DNA from: Delftia tsuruhatensis
Lineage (GTDB): Bacteria; Pseudomonadota; Gammaproteobacteria; Burkholderiales; Burkholderiaceae_C
Direction of reading: 5' to 3'
DNA: 64,000 nt
Assembly (NCBI RefSeq): GCF_903815225.1
Contig: NZ_LR813084.1
Coordinates: 662,501-726,500, forward strand
This document shows positions 50,141 through 58,984 of this stretch, in pieces. How positions within the stretch are numbered: position 1 is the first letter of the stretch; the number at the start of each line of letters is the position of its first letter. Below the pieces are notes generated by a model. The model saw only the letters and a list, made by a program, of their open reading frames with translations, searched no databases and was not told where the DNA came from. The position numbers were made by a program, and so were the translations under genes.

Positions 50141-51319
50141 TCAGGCGCAGGCAACGCCTGCGCCCTGCGTGGCAGCTGCGGGCAAGCGGCTGCTCCAGAA
50201 CACCAGCACCAGGCCCACGGCCGTCAGCGCGGCAGCGGTCCAGCCCAGGTGGACCAGGCCCAGGCCACCGGCCAGGGCCATGCCGCCGGCCCAGGCGCCC
50301 AGGGCATTGCCCAGGTTGAAGGCCGCGATGTTCAGGCTGGACACCAGGTTGGCACCGTGGGGGCCGGCCTGCTCCAGCACGCGCATCTGCATGGGCGCCA
50401 CCGTGGCGAAGGCCACGATGCCCAGCACGATCACATAGGCCATGGCCACGGCCTGGTGGCCGAAGGCCCAGCGCCCGGAGGCCAGCACCAGCATCAGCGC
50501 CACGATGCTCCACACCAGGGCGCGCATCACGCCCCGGTCGGCCAGCTTGCCGCCCAGCAGGTTGCCTGCCGCCAGGCCCGCGCCGAACAGCAGCAGGGTC
50601 AGCGCGACCAAACTGTCACCCATGTGGGTGACCTGGGTCAGCAGCGGCTCGACATAGGTATAGAGCGCGAACACGCCGGCAAAGCCGAAGGCCGTGATGC
50701 CCAGGCCCAGCCAGACCTGGCCGTTGGCCAGCACGGCCAGTTCCTGCGCCAGCGGCGTGACCTCGGGGCGGCCCTGGTCGCGCGGTACGAAGGCGGCCAG
50801 GATGGCAAAGGCCAGCACGCCGATCACGGCCACGGCCAGGAAGGCGCTGCGCCAGCCGAACATCTGGCCGATCCAGGCGCCGGCAGGCACGCCCAGCAGG
50901 GTGGCCAGGGTCAGGCCCGAGAACATCAGCGCAATCGCCGACGCCTTCTTGTCCACCGGCACCAGGCCCGTGGCCACCACGGCGCCCACGCCGAAGAAGG
51001 TGCCGTGGGTCAGCGAAGTCAGCACGCGTGCCGACATCAGCCATGCATAGCTGGGCGCGAAGGCGGCCGCCAGATTGCCGGCGATGAAGATCAGCATCAG
51101 CGCCAGCAGCAGGCGCTTGCGCGGCCACTGGCGCGTCAGCAGCGTGAGCACGGGCGCGCCCACGGCCACGCCGATGGCATAGCCCGAGATCAGCGTGCCG
51201 GCCGTGGGAATGCTGATGTGGAGATCCTGGCTGACCTGGGTCAGCAGGCCCATGATGATGAATTCCGTGGTGCCTATGCCGAAGGCACCGGCCGCCAGGG
51301 CGAGGAGGGAGAGAGGCAT
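50141..51319 (-). CDS. MFS efflux transporter (AraJ/DHA1-like)
   Basis: 392 residues with 12 predicted membrane segments. The N-terminal LALAAGAFGIGTTEFIIMGL and the TM2-3 loop RQWPRKRLL match the AraJ/YdhP group of drug:proton antiporter-1 carriers; VLTSLTHGTFFGVGAVVATG is the conserved TM4 region. GAGAGGC-type upstream sequence holds an AGGAATCC site on the minus strand. It is divergent from a LysR gene with 128 bp between, its likely regulator. Substrate unknown. The stop is 3 bp from the uvrA stop. Confidence 0.92.
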   Translation of the reverse strand: MPLSLLALAAGAFGIGTTEFIIMGLLTQVSQDLHISIPTAGTLISGYAIGVAVGAPVLTLLTRQWPRKRLLLALMLIFIAGNLAAAFAPSYAWLMSARVLTSLTHGTFFGVGAVVATGLVPVDKKASAIALMFSGLTLATLLGVPAGAWIGQMFGWRSAFLAVAVIGVLAFAILAAFVPRDQGRPEVTPLAQELAVLANGQVWLGLGITAFGFAGVFALYTYVEPLLTQVTHMGDSLVALTLLLFGAGLAAGNLLGGKLADRGVMRALVWSIVALMLVLASGRWAFGHQAVAMAYVIVLGIVAFATVAPMQMRVLEQAGPHGANLVSSLNIAAFNLGNALGAWAGGMALAGGLGLVHLGWTAAALTAVGLVLVFWSSRLPAAATQGAGVACA

Positions 51320-51374
51320 GGAAGGATTCCTTGTGGTCCTTGGTTTGATGCCTGTTAATGTCGCACTGCAACAT

Positions 51375-51427
51375 ATCTTTGTGTAGATGGAATAATGGAA
51401 ACGTATCTGTTCCATGGGGGAACAGAT
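51375..51427 (+). promoter_or_regulatory. Inverted repeats in the MFS/LysR divergent region
   Basis: ATCT-TTGTGT-AGAT (51375-51388) is a LysR-type T-N-A dyad, and ATCTGTTCC-ATGGG-GGAACAGAT (51405-51427) is a 9-bp perfect inverted repeat. Both lie between the divergent starts, in an AT-rich stretch, and are probable binding sites of the LysR regulator for itself and the efflux gene. Confidence 0.6.
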
Positions 51428-51447
51428 GAATCCTTCCAGGAGCTGCC

Positions 51448-52413
51448 ATGCCCGATTCCCGCCTTGCCGCCCTCCCCGACAACAGCGGCCCGGAGGCCAA
51501 CCGCTTCGCCGAACTGGAGATGCTGGTGCTGGTCGCCGAACGCGGCAGCCTGTCGGCTGCGGCACGCCAACTGGGCATCTCGCCCTCGGCCGTGAGCAAG
51601 ACCATGTCGCGGCTGGAGGCACGGCTGGGCGTGCAGCTATTGCAGCGCAGCACGCGTCGCATGCAGCTCACGCCCGAAGGTTCTCAGCTTTATGAGCGTG
51701 GCAAGCGCGTGCTGGCCGACCTGGACGAACTGGAGGCCTGCGTGGCCGTGCGCAGCGCGCCGCGCGGGCTGGTGCGCATCAACACCAGCTCATCGACGGG
51801 CAAGATGCTGCTGGTGCCGCTGGTGCCCCAGCTGCTGGCCGCGCACCCGGGCCTGAGCCTGGAGATCAGCCTGTCAGACCAGATCGTGGACCTCGTGGAG
51901 GCCGGCATCGACATCGCCATCCGCTGGGGCCAGTTGCCTCCTTCGGACATGGTGGCGCGCCTGCTGGGCCACACGCGGCAGGTGATCCTGGCTTCGCCCG
52001 CCTACCTGGAGCGCATGGGCCGGCCCCTGCATCCGACGGACCTGGCGCGCCATGTACGCCTGGGCTGGAGTTACCAGCGCGCCATACCGCACTGGCCCTT
52101 TCTGGTGGACGGTCAGCGCGTGGCGGTGGAGATCGGCGAGGTGGTGCGCGTCAACGACGGCGACGTCATGCGCGAGCTGGCGCTGGCCGGCGCGGGCCTG
52201 GCGCGCCTGTCGCTCTACCACGCCTGGGAGGATCTCCAGGCTGGGCGGCTGGTGCCGGTGCTGGAGGATTTCAACACCGGCGACCTGGAGCCCATCCACG
52301 CGGTCTACCTGGGCAAGCCGGACCGGCTGCCGCCACGCACGCGCGCGGTGCTCGACTTCCTGCAGGCCCACGTGGACCTGCGGCATGCGCAGCGGTTGCC
52401 GGCGCCGCATTGA
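51448..52413 (+). CDS. LysR-family transcriptional regulator
   Basis: 321 residues. The HTH is FAELEMLVLVAERGSLSAAA followed by LGISPSAVSKTMSRLEARLG, and the effector-binding domain (about 100-310) has GLVRINTSSSTGKMLLVPLV and DIAIRWGQLPPSDMVARLLG. This is the CrgA/DmlR-like group. AGGAG stands 5 nt before the ATG. It probably represses or activates the divergent MFS efflux gene. Confidence 0.93.
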   Translation: MPDSRLAALPDNSGPEANRFAELEMLVLVAERGSLSAAARQLGISPSAVSKTMSRLEARLGVQLLQRSTRRMQLTPEGSQLYERGKRVLADLDELEACVAVRSAPRGLVRINTSSSTGKMLLVPLVPQLLAAHPGLSLEISLSDQIVDLVEAGIDIAIRWGQLPPSDMVARLLGHTRQVILASPAYLERMGRPLHPTDLARHVRLGWSYQRAIPHWPFLVDGQRVAVEIGEVVRVNDGDVMRELALAGAGLARLSLYHAWEDLQAGRLVPVLEDFNTGDLEPIHAVYLGKPDRLPPRTRAVLDFLQAHVDLRHAQRLPAPH

Positions 52414-52434
52414 GGCAGGCCGGCGGCTCCTGCA

Positions 52435-53295
52435 TTATTCCTGCTCGCTGGGCAGAGGGGTGGCGTTGAGGCTCTGGCTCTCGATGTATTCCAGCAGTGC
52501 CGAGTACGCGGGCTCCGCAGGAGCCGAATTGGCGTAGACGATGCCGGTGCTCACGTTCTGTGGTGTGGTCCAGCGCTTGACGAACAGGCGCTGGTCGGCA
52601 CGGTCTCCATTGGTGTTGGAAATCCCTTCGCCGTCGTTGACGCTATAGACGTAGCGATAGCCGCGCAGAATCTGGCCGGAGCCGTTGACCCAGACACACA
52701 GGGTCTGGCCCGCAAGCGTGCCGCGGACCTGATGCTCGCAGAGGAACTGGCCGTCCTCGGTGGCCATGATGCCATTGCCGTTGGCAGTGGCGCCTCCTTG
52801 GCGAGTCAATTCCGCAGCCACGGTTTGAAGGCCTTCCGAGCCCCAGGAGGTCATGTTCCAGACACCACGCAGGCTGGAGGCCGTGGCCGGATAGCCAAAG
52901 TTGAAGCGCGAGATCGCCACTTCACGTTCGCCGGGTAGAGTGATGAAGCCGGCTACACCACTTGTGAAGCGAATGCTGACCTGGCCCATGTTGCGGTCCT
53001 CGGACCCCGAAAGCGGGCCGCTGCCCAGGTGGCGACCGCCCTTGTAGCGCATCAGCGGCGCAGAAAAGCGGTTGTTGCTCAGCGCACCTGAGGTCATGTA
53101 GAAGCTGGGCTGGCCATTGCTCTCATAGGCATACATTTGCATGACCAGCGTACCGTTCTGTGCGTCGATGGCCAGCCCGCGTCCGGGTTTGCCATCAAGC
53201 TCCGATGTCACGACCCAGGTGCCATTGCTGGGCATGAATGCATGGGCCAGGCCGCAGCCCAGCAAGGTGGCCGCGGCCAGTGCTTTCTTGAACAT
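52435..53295 (-). CDS. Secreted protein of unknown function
   Basis: 286 residues. The signal peptide MFKKALAAATLLGCGLAHA is cut before about residue 20. The mature part begins FMPSNGTWVVTSELDGKPGR and looks beta-rich (GTLVMQMYAYESNGQPSFYM; SSLRGVWNMTSWGSEGLQTV), with two related halves that each open with a G-x-W-x-x-(T/S) strand. Two Cys (in FLCEHQ and TLCVWV) may bond. I recognise no named family. Base composition is less GC-rich than in its neighbours and the upstream region is AT-rich, which may indicate acquisition or a strong promoter. GAGAGGGA precedes the ATG. Confidence 0.82.
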   Translation of the reverse strand: MFKKALAAATLLGCGLAHAFMPSNGTWVVTSELDGKPGRGLAIDAQNGTLVMQMYAYESNGQPSFYMTSGALSNNRFSAPLMRYKGGRHLGSGPLSGSEDRNMGQVSIRFTSGVAGFITLPGEREVAISRFNFGYPATASSLRGVWNMTSWGSEGLQTVAAELTRQGGATANGNGIMATEDGQFLCEHQVRGTLAGQTLCVWVNGSGQILRGYRYVYSVNDGEGISNTNGDRADQRLFVKRWTTPQNVSTGIVYANSAPAEPAYSALLEYIESQSLNATPLPSEQE

Positions 53296-53416
53296 GATTC
53301 CCTCTCTATCGAGATATGAAAATTCATGTTTATTTTATCGATTTGAATTACAAAATGACACTCCTGTGAAGACGGATCTGCGGGATTGGATGTATTGGAT
53401 CGCGCCTTCGGCGGAA

Positions 53417-54748
53417 TTACAGGCCCAGTCCGGCATTCCGTGTCGGCGCAAAGGTCTGGGGAGTGGTGGGCGAAGTCTTTCCGATCGCCCATGCGCACCA
53501 CGCCGACACCAGTCCCGCGAACAGCACATACAGGCACACCAGCCACGGGCTGCCGCCCGAGGTCTTGACCAGGGCTGTCGCGATGATGGGCGTGATGCCC
53601 GATGCGAAGATGCCCGAGAACTGGTAGACGAAGGAGATGCCGGTATAGCGCACCTTGGCGTCGAACAGGTCGCAGAACAAGGCGGCCTCGGGGCCATAGA
53701 TGCTTGCATACAGGATGCCGAAGGGCACGACGATGGCGATCCAGACCAGCAATACGTTGCCGTCGCTGTGCCCCATGAGCCAGAAGGCCGGAAAGGCCGA
53801 TACCGCCGTGATCAGCGAACCCCACAGATAGACCCGGGTGCGGCCCAGCCGGTCCGACAGGTGGCCGAAGAAGGGAATGGTCACGCACATCACCACGGCG
53901 GCCACCATCACGCCAATCAGGGCATCGGTGCGGCTGATCTGCAGGGTGGAGGTCAGATAGGTGATCGAGAACACGCCAAAGACATTGAAGAACACGCCAT
54001 CGATGTAGCGCGCGCCCATGCCCTTGAGCACGTTGCCCGGATAGCGGCGCAGCATGTCCATGAACGGGATCGCGGTTTCCGCATTGCGCGCCTTGACGGC
54101 CGCGAACTCGGGCGTCTCCTTCACGTGCAGCCGGATGTACATGCCCACGGCCACCATCAGCCCCGAGATCAGGAAGGCGATGCGCCAGCCCCAGGCCATG
54201 AACTGCTCCTCGGTGCACAGCCATGACAGCAGGGCCACCACGCCCGAGGCCATGAACAGCCCGATGGCCAGGCCCACCTGGGGCAGGGATGCATAGAAGC
54301 CCCGTTTTTCCCTGGGCGCGTACTCATAGGCCATGAGCACGGCGCCGCCCCATTCGCCGCCCAGGCCGATGCCCTGGGCCACGCGCAGCAGCAGCAGCAA
54401 AATGGGCGCCGCCACGCCGATCTGGGCATGGGTGGGCAGCAGGCCGATCAGGAAGGTGGACACGCCCATGATCATCAGCGTGATCACCAGGATGCTCTTG
54501 CGCCCCACCCTGTCCCCGAAGTGCCCGAAGATCACGCCGCCCAGCGGCCGGGTGACGAAGCCCACGGCAAAGGTGGTGTAGGCCAGCAGCATGGAGACCA
54601 GCGGATCGTCTCCGGGAAAGTACAGTTTGCTGAAGACGATGCCGGCGACCACGCCGTACAGGAAAAAGTCGTACCACTCGATCGTCGCGCCAATCAGCGC
54701 CGAGGTCACCACCTTGCGAATCACCCTGGGATCGGTTGCCGTCGTCAT
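53417..54748 (-). CDS. MFS metabolite:proton symporter
   Basis: 443 residues, 12 membrane segments. The signatures ATIEWYDFFLYGVVAGIVFS, GHFGDRVGRKSILV, GIGLGGEWGGAVLMAYEYAP and SDRLGRTRVYLWGSL place it with the ProP/KgtP/ShiA carriers. It has no large insert, unlike the MFS gene at 40.7 kb. AGGAGACA precedes the ATG. It lies 48 bp downstream of the GMC oxidoreductase gene on the same strand and probably imports that enzyme's substrate or a product. Confidence 0.93.
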   Translation of the reverse strand: MTTATDPRVIRKVVTSALIGATIEWYDFFLYGVVAGIVFSKLYFPGDDPLVSMLLAYTTFAVGFVTRPLGGVIFGHFGDRVGRKSILVITLMIMGVSTFLIGLLPTHAQIGVAAPILLLLLRVAQGIGLGGEWGGAVLMAYEYAPREKRGFYASLPQVGLAIGLFMASGVVALLSWLCTEEQFMAWGWRIAFLISGLMVAVGMYIRLHVKETPEFAAVKARNAETAIPFMDMLRRYPGNVLKGMGARYIDGVFFNVFGVFSITYLTSTLQISRTDALIGVMVAAVVMCVTIPFFGHLSDRLGRTRVYLWGSLITAVSAFPAFWLMGHSDGNVLLVWIAIVVPFGILYASIYGPEAALFCDLFDAKVRYTGISFVYQFSGIFASGITPIIATALVKTSGGSPWLVCLYVLFAGLVSAWCAWAIGKTSPTTPQTFAPTRNAGLGL

Positions 54749-54796
54749 GATGTCTCCTGGTTGTCCGTCGCATATGCCGGGGAGCGGGCGAAGCAG

Positions 54797-56437
54797 TCAT
54801 GCGACTTCGGGCTGCTTCGCGTCTTCACGAACCATGTCGGCGGCCTTCTCGGCCATCATCACCACGGGCGCATTGGTGTTGCCCGACACCAGGGTCGGCA
54901 TGACCGAGCAATCGACCACGCGCAGCCCCTGCATGCCCTGCACGCGCAGCCGCTCGTCGACCACGGCCAGGTCGTCACGGCCCATTCGGCAGGTGCCGCT
55001 GGGGTGGAAGATGGTGGCGCCATGGTTGCGGCAGAACTCCAGCAGTTCGGCATCGCTTTGCAGGCCGGGGCCGGGCTTGACCTCGCGCTTCACGTAAGGG
55101 CGCATGGCCGGTGCGTCGGCAATGGCGCGGGCCGCGCGCACGGCAGCCACGTTGGTGCGGCGGTCCAGCTCGGTGGCCAGGTAGTTGGGCTGGATGGACG
55201 GCGCCTCGAACGGATCGCGCGAGCGGATGCGCAACTGGCCGCGCGACTCGGGGCGCAACTGGCATACCGACATGGTGAAGCCCGAATACGGGTGGACCTG
55301 GCCGCCCGCCATGTCGGCGGACAGCGTGGACACATGGAACTGGATGTCGGGCGTGGCTGCCACGGGCCGGCCGCCATCGTCCTTGAGCGCGCGCATGAAG
55401 CAGCCGCCCTGGTTGATGCCCACGGCCAGCGCACCGGAGCGGAACAGCAGCCATTGCAGGCCCAGCTGCGTCTTGCCCACCCAGGAATTGAGCTGGTCGT
55501 TGGTGGTGATGGGCTTGCTGCACTCATAGCCCAGGCGGATCTGCAGATGGTCCTGCAGGTTCTCGCCCACGCCCGGCAGGTCGCAGGCCACGGGAATGCC
55601 CAATTCCTGAAGCAATGAACCCGGCCCGATGCCCGACAGCTGCAGCAGCTGGGGCGACTGGATGGCTCCCGCGCACAGGATCACCTCGGCCCGCGCCTTG
55701 GCCTGGCGCGGCTGGCCGCCCTGCCGGTAGTGCACGCCGGCCGCCCGCCTGCCACGCAGGATCACTTGCGTGGCCATGGCATCGGTCTCTATGCGCAGAT
55801 TGGCCCGGCGCCGCGCATCTGCCAGGTAGGCCTTGGCCGTGCTGCAGCGCAGGCCCTTGTGCGTGGTGAGCTGGTAGTAGCCCGCACCTTCCTGGTCGCG
55901 GCCGTTGAAGTCCTCCGTGCGCGGCACACCGACCTGGCCGGCCCCCGCGATGAAGGCCTCGATCAGTTCATGCCTGGCGCCTATGTCCGAGACCTTCAGC
56001 GGCCCCTCGCCCCCATGGCCAGCGAAGGCGCCACGCGCATTGCCCTCGGACTTCACGAAGTAGGGCAGCACCTCCTCATAGGACCAGCCCCGGTTGCCCA
56101 GCGCCGCCCAGTGGTCGTAGTCCTCGGGCTGGCCGCGCACGTAGATCAGTCCGTTGATGGAACTGCTGCCGCCCAGCGTGCGGCCCCGGGGCCAGTAGAT
56201 GCGCCGGCCGTTCATGTTGGGGTCCGGGTCGGTCTCGAACCTCCAGTTGTAGACCGGGCTCCACATGGTCTTGCCGTAGCCGATGGGCAGGTGGATCCAG
56301 GGCGAGCGGTCGGGCGGGCCGGCCTCCAGCAGCAACACGCGGGTGGCCGGATCCTCGGACAGGCGGGCGGCCAGCACACAGCCCGCCGAGCCGGCCCCGA
56401 CGAGCACGTAGTCATAAGTATCGATGCGCTCCGCCAT
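54797..56437 (-). CDS. GMC-family FAD oxidoreductase (choline/alcohol dehydrogenase-like)
   Basis: 546 residues. FAD-binding DYVLVGAGSAGCVLAARLSE at the N-terminus, GMC signature 1 WPRGRTLGGSSSINGLIYVR (about 81-100), signature 2 GAIQSPQLLQLSGIGP (about 255-270), and C-terminal HPSGTCRMG with the catalytic His and SGNTNAPVVMMAEKAADM with the second active-site residue (Asn). It oxidises an alcohol, probably passing electrons to a quinone or oxygen. CAGGAGACA precedes the ATG. With the MFS gene it forms an operon divergent from an IclR regulator. Choline is possible but betaine genes are absent. Confidence 0.93.
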   Translation of the reverse strand: MAERIDTYDYVLVGAGSAGCVLAARLSEDPATRVLLLEAGPPDRSPWIHLPIGYGKTMWSPVYNWRFETDPDPNMNGRRIYWPRGRTLGGSSSINGLIYVRGQPEDYDHWAALGNRGWSYEEVLPYFVKSEGNARGAFAGHGGEGPLKVSDIGARHELIEAFIAGAGQVGVPRTEDFNGRDQEGAGYYQLTTHKGLRCSTAKAYLADARRRANLRIETDAMATQVILRGRRAAGVHYRQGGQPRQAKARAEVILCAGAIQSPQLLQLSGIGPGSLLQELGIPVACDLPGVGENLQDHLQIRLGYECSKPITTNDQLNSWVGKTQLGLQWLLFRSGALAVGINQGGCFMRALKDDGGRPVAATPDIQFHVSTLSADMAGGQVHPYSGFTMSVCQLRPESRGQLRIRSRDPFEAPSIQPNYLATELDRRTNVAAVRAARAIADAPAMRPYVKREVKPGPGLQSDAELLEFCRNHGATIFHPSGTCRMGRDDLAVVDERLRVQGMQGLRVVDCSVMPTLVSGNTNAPVVMMAEKAADMVREDAKQPEVA

Positions 56438-56450
56438 GGCATGTCTCCTG

Positions 56451-56492
56451 TTGTTTCTTTTGAAGGAACTATTTGTTTCTTTTGGTGGAACT
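56451..56492 (+). promoter_or_regulatory. Two 20-bp direct repeats, candidate IclR operator
   Basis: TTGTTTCTTTTGAAGGAACT (56451-56470) and TTGTTTCTTTTGGTGGAACT (56473-56492) repeat with a 22-bp period, two helical turns. They lie in the 143-bp region between the GMC and IclR starts, just upstream of the GMC ribosome site. Same-face repetition fits a dimer-of-dimers IclR site that controls the GMC-MFS operon. Confidence 0.7.
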
Positions 56493-56580
56493 TAAATAGT
56501 CGGCGTCGCCATCACAATCCGCGCAAACCCTGGCCCCTGCGATCAGGCATGATCGAAAGCCCCGCTCCCACCGCCATGCC

Positions 56581-57384
56581 ATGCCCATCGCAGCCACTGA
56601 CTCCCGTGTTCCAGACTCCCAGCCCGCACGGCCGGAAGAAGCGAGTTCGGTCTCGGACCGTTCTCTGGCCGTGCTGGACTTCGTGACCCAGGCCGAGAGC
56701 CCGCCGGGGCTGATGGACATCGCCGGCGCGCTGAACCTGCCCAAGGCCACGGCCTCGCGCCTGTGTTCCCATCTGGAGGCGCGGCAATGGCTGGCGCGCC
56801 ATGAGGGCGACCGCAGCTTCTCGCCGGGGCCCCGGCTGCTGAGCCTGGCCGTGCGCGCGCTGCAGGCCGACCCGCGTCAGGCGCTGCGCCATGAGGTGCT
56901 GTCCCGGCTGGTGGAACAGCTGGGCGAGACCTGCAACCTCACCGTGCTGGACGGCACGCGCGTGCGCTACCTGGACCGCGTGGAGACCCACTGGCCGCTG
57001 CGCATCCAGCTGGAGGCCGGGTCCCTGGTCCCCATCCATGCCACCGCCAGCGGCAAGCTGTTCCTCGCCCACATGTCCGAGGCCCGGCGCAAGGCCATCC
57101 TGGACAGCGTGGAACTGGACGCCTGCACGCCCAACACGCTGGCCACGCCCGAGGCGCTGGCCGGCGAATGCGCGCGCATCGTGCGCGAAGGCCACGCCTG
57201 CGACCGCGAGGAGTTCATGCTGGGCATGATCGCCGTCGCCGTGCCCGTGCGCGATGCCAAGGGCCAGTGCCGCGCTACCTTGGCCGTGCATGGCCCTGTA
57301 GCGCGCATGTCGCTGGAGCAGGCACGGCAGGGCTTGCCGCTGCTGCAGGCTGCAGCGGGAAAGATGTCCGAACTGCTGTTCTGA
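56581..57384 (+). CDS. IclR-family transcriptional regulator
   Basis: 267 residues. The winged HTH is LAVLDFVTQAESPPGLMDIA with ALNLPKATASRLCSHLEARQ (about 29-80), followed by the GAF-like effector domain with ATASGKLFLAHMSEARR and GMIAVAVPVRDAKGQ. It is divergent from the GMC-MFS operon, whose promoter holds paired direct repeats. It converges with the TRAP operon, which it might also regulate. The effector is presumably the alcohol substrate or its acid product. Confidence 0.92.
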   Translation: MPIAATDSRVPDSQPARPEEASSVSDRSLAVLDFVTQAESPPGLMDIAGALNLPKATASRLCSHLEARQWLARHEGDRSFSPGPRLLSLAVRALQADPRQALRHEVLSRLVEQLGETCNLTVLDGTRVRYLDRVETHWPLRIQLEAGSLVPIHATASGKLFLAHMSEARRKAILDSVELDACTPNTLATPEALAGECARIVREGHACDREEFMLGMIAVAVPVRDAKGQCRATLAVHGPVARMSLEQARQGLPLLQAAAGKMSELLF

Positions 57385-57395
57385 GACATCAAGGA

Positions 57396-57646
57396 AAAAG
57401 GCCCCCACGCTCCCCTTGCAGCGCAAGGTCCGCTGCCCCCCGAGGGGGCAGCTTTTCATCTTGGGGCGGCCTGGCGATGAAAAGGCCCCCACGCTCCCCT
57501 TGCAGCGCAAGGTCCGCTGCCCCCCGAGGGGGCAGCTTTTCATCTTGGGGCGGCCCGGCGATGAAAAGGCCCCCACGCTCCCCTTGCAGCGCAAGGTCCG
57601 CTGCCCCCCGAGGGGCAGCTTTTCATCTTGGGGCGGCCCGGCGATG
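57396..57646 (+). repeat. Three tandem copies of an 84-bp intergenic repeat
   Basis: Units are 57396-57479 (84 bp), 57480-57563 (84 bp) and 57564-57646 (83 bp, one G fewer). They are nearly identical, with a C/T difference near each 3' end. Each unit carries a 9-bp hairpin GCTGCCCCC-CGA-GGGGGCAGC (shortened in unit 3) and ends GGGGCGGCCCGGCGATG. They fill most of the gap between the IclR and TRAP genes. Because 84 is a multiple of three, long frames stay open through them, but these are not genes. A diverged copy lies at 60682-60770. Confidence 0.93.
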
Positions 57647-57671
57647 AAAAAGGGCCTCACTCGGAGGCCCT
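57647..57671 (-). terminator. Intrinsic terminator of the TRAP operon
   Basis: On the minus strand AGGGCCTC/GAGGCCCT form an 8-bp stem with a 5-nt loop, running into TTTTT. It starts 7 bp past the dctM stop. Confidence 0.85.
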
Positions 57672-57677
57672 TCGATG

Positions 57678-58964
57678 TCACTGGAAGCCCAGCGTATGCG
57701 GCAGCCAGGTGGACAGCTCGGGGATGAAGGTCAGCAGGCACAGCACCACGAAGTGGGCCAGCAGGAACAGCGGCATCTCGCGCGTGAGGTCGGTGATGGA
57801 CACGCGCGTGGCCACCGAGGTCACGAACAGCAGGCCGCCCACGGGCGGCGTGATCATGCCCAGCGTCAGGTTGACGATCACCACCATGGCGAAGTGCGTG
57901 GGATCAATCCCCAGGCTGAAGGCGATGGGCGCCAGGATGGGCACCAGGATCATCACGCCGGGCAGCGGCTCCATGAAGATGCCGAAGACCAGCAGCAGGA
58001 TGTTCACCGCGATCAGGAACATGGTGGGCGACAGCTGCCAGCTCACGATCAGCTGGGACAGGTACTGCGGAATGCCTTCCACCGTCAGCACCCAGGCGAA
58101 GGCCGCCGAGGTCGCCATCACCAGCAGCACCGAGGCCGTCAGCATGGCCGAGCGCGCCAGGATCCCCGGCAGGGCCGACCACTGCAGCGTGCGGTACACC
58201 CACTTGCCGCAGACCAGGGCGTAGAACACCGCCACCACCGACGCCTCGGTGGGCGTGAAGATGCCGAAGCGGATGCCCACCACGATGAGCACGATCAGCA
58301 TCAGCGCGGGAATCGCCTTGAAGCTGTTGATCCACATGGTGCGGCCATCGGGGCGCGGCTCGGTGGAGCGGTAGTCGCGCTTCTTGCACACCCACCAGTT
58401 CACGGCGGCCATGGCCAGCGCGATCAGCACGCCGGGGATGAAGCCCGCCATGAACAGCCCGCCGACCGAGACGTTCTCGTCCTGCAGCGCATAGATGATC
58501 ATGCTCACCGACGGCGGAATGATGGGGCCGACGATGGCCGTGCTGGCCGTCAGCGCCGCCGCGTAGGAGCGCGCGTAGCCGGCCTTGTCCATCATCTTGA
58601 CCATCATCGAGCCGGGGCCTGCCGCATCGGCCAGGGCCGAGCCCGAAATGCCCGAGAACAGTGTCAGCGACAGCACGTTGGCATAGCCCAGGCCGCCGCG
58701 CAGATGGCCCACGAACTGCGCCGCGAAGCGCAGCAGCACATGCGTGAGCGCGCCGCCCGACATCAGCTCGGCCGCCAGAATGAAGAAGGGCACGGCCATC
58801 AGCGGAAAGCTGTCGATGCCCGTGAACATCTCCTTGAAGACGATGAGCTGCGGATAGCGGCCGCCCACGAAGACGGCCAGCGCGGCCGAGATCGCCAGCG
58901 CGAAGGCCACCGGAAAGCCCAGCGCGAGCAGGACGATGATGGCGATGAAAAGCGTGATACCCAT
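57678..58964 (-). CDS. dctM: TRAP transporter large permease subunit (DctM)
   Basis: 428 residues with about 12-14 membrane segments, the ion-coupled channel of a tripartite periplasmic transporter. Family stretches are FPLMAVPFFILAAELMSGG, LFSGISGSALADAAGPGSMM, AALTASTAIVGPIIPPSVSM and GMITPPVGGLLFVTSVATR. The start MGITLFIAII is preferred over an upstream frame extension that overlaps dctQ; dctQ ends 20 bp before it. The 3' end is closed by a terminator that abuts the tandem repeats. Confidence 0.94.
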   Translation of the reverse strand: MGITLFIAIIVLLALGFPVAFALAISAALAVFVGGRYPQLIVFKEMFTGIDSFPLMAVPFFILAAELMSGGALTHVLLRFAAQFVGHLRGGLGYANVLSLTLFSGISGSALADAAGPGSMMVKMMDKAGYARSYAAALTASTAIVGPIIPPSVSMIIYALQDENVSVGGLFMAGFIPGVLIALAMAAVNWWVCKKRDYRSTEPRPDGRTMWINSFKAIPALMLIVLIVVGIRFGIFTPTEASVVAVFYALVCGKWVYRTLQWSALPGILARSAMLTASVLLVMATSAAFAWVLTVEGIPQYLSQLIVSWQLSPTMFLIAVNILLLVFGIFMEPLPGVMILVPILAPIAFSLGIDPTHFAMVVIVNLTLGMITPPVGGLLFVTSVATRVSITDLTREMPLFLLAHFVVLCLLTFIPELSTWLPHTLGFQ

Positions 58965-58984
58965 GGTGTTCTCAGTCTTGCGGG

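Noticed and set aside
57396-57646. CRISPR-like array
   Set aside because: The units are contiguous without unique spacers and no cas genes are present.
57416-57727. Frames encoding a 28-residue unit repeated three times
   Set aside because: They arise because the 84-bp DNA repeat is divisible by three; hairpins and intergenic position indicate a noncoding element.
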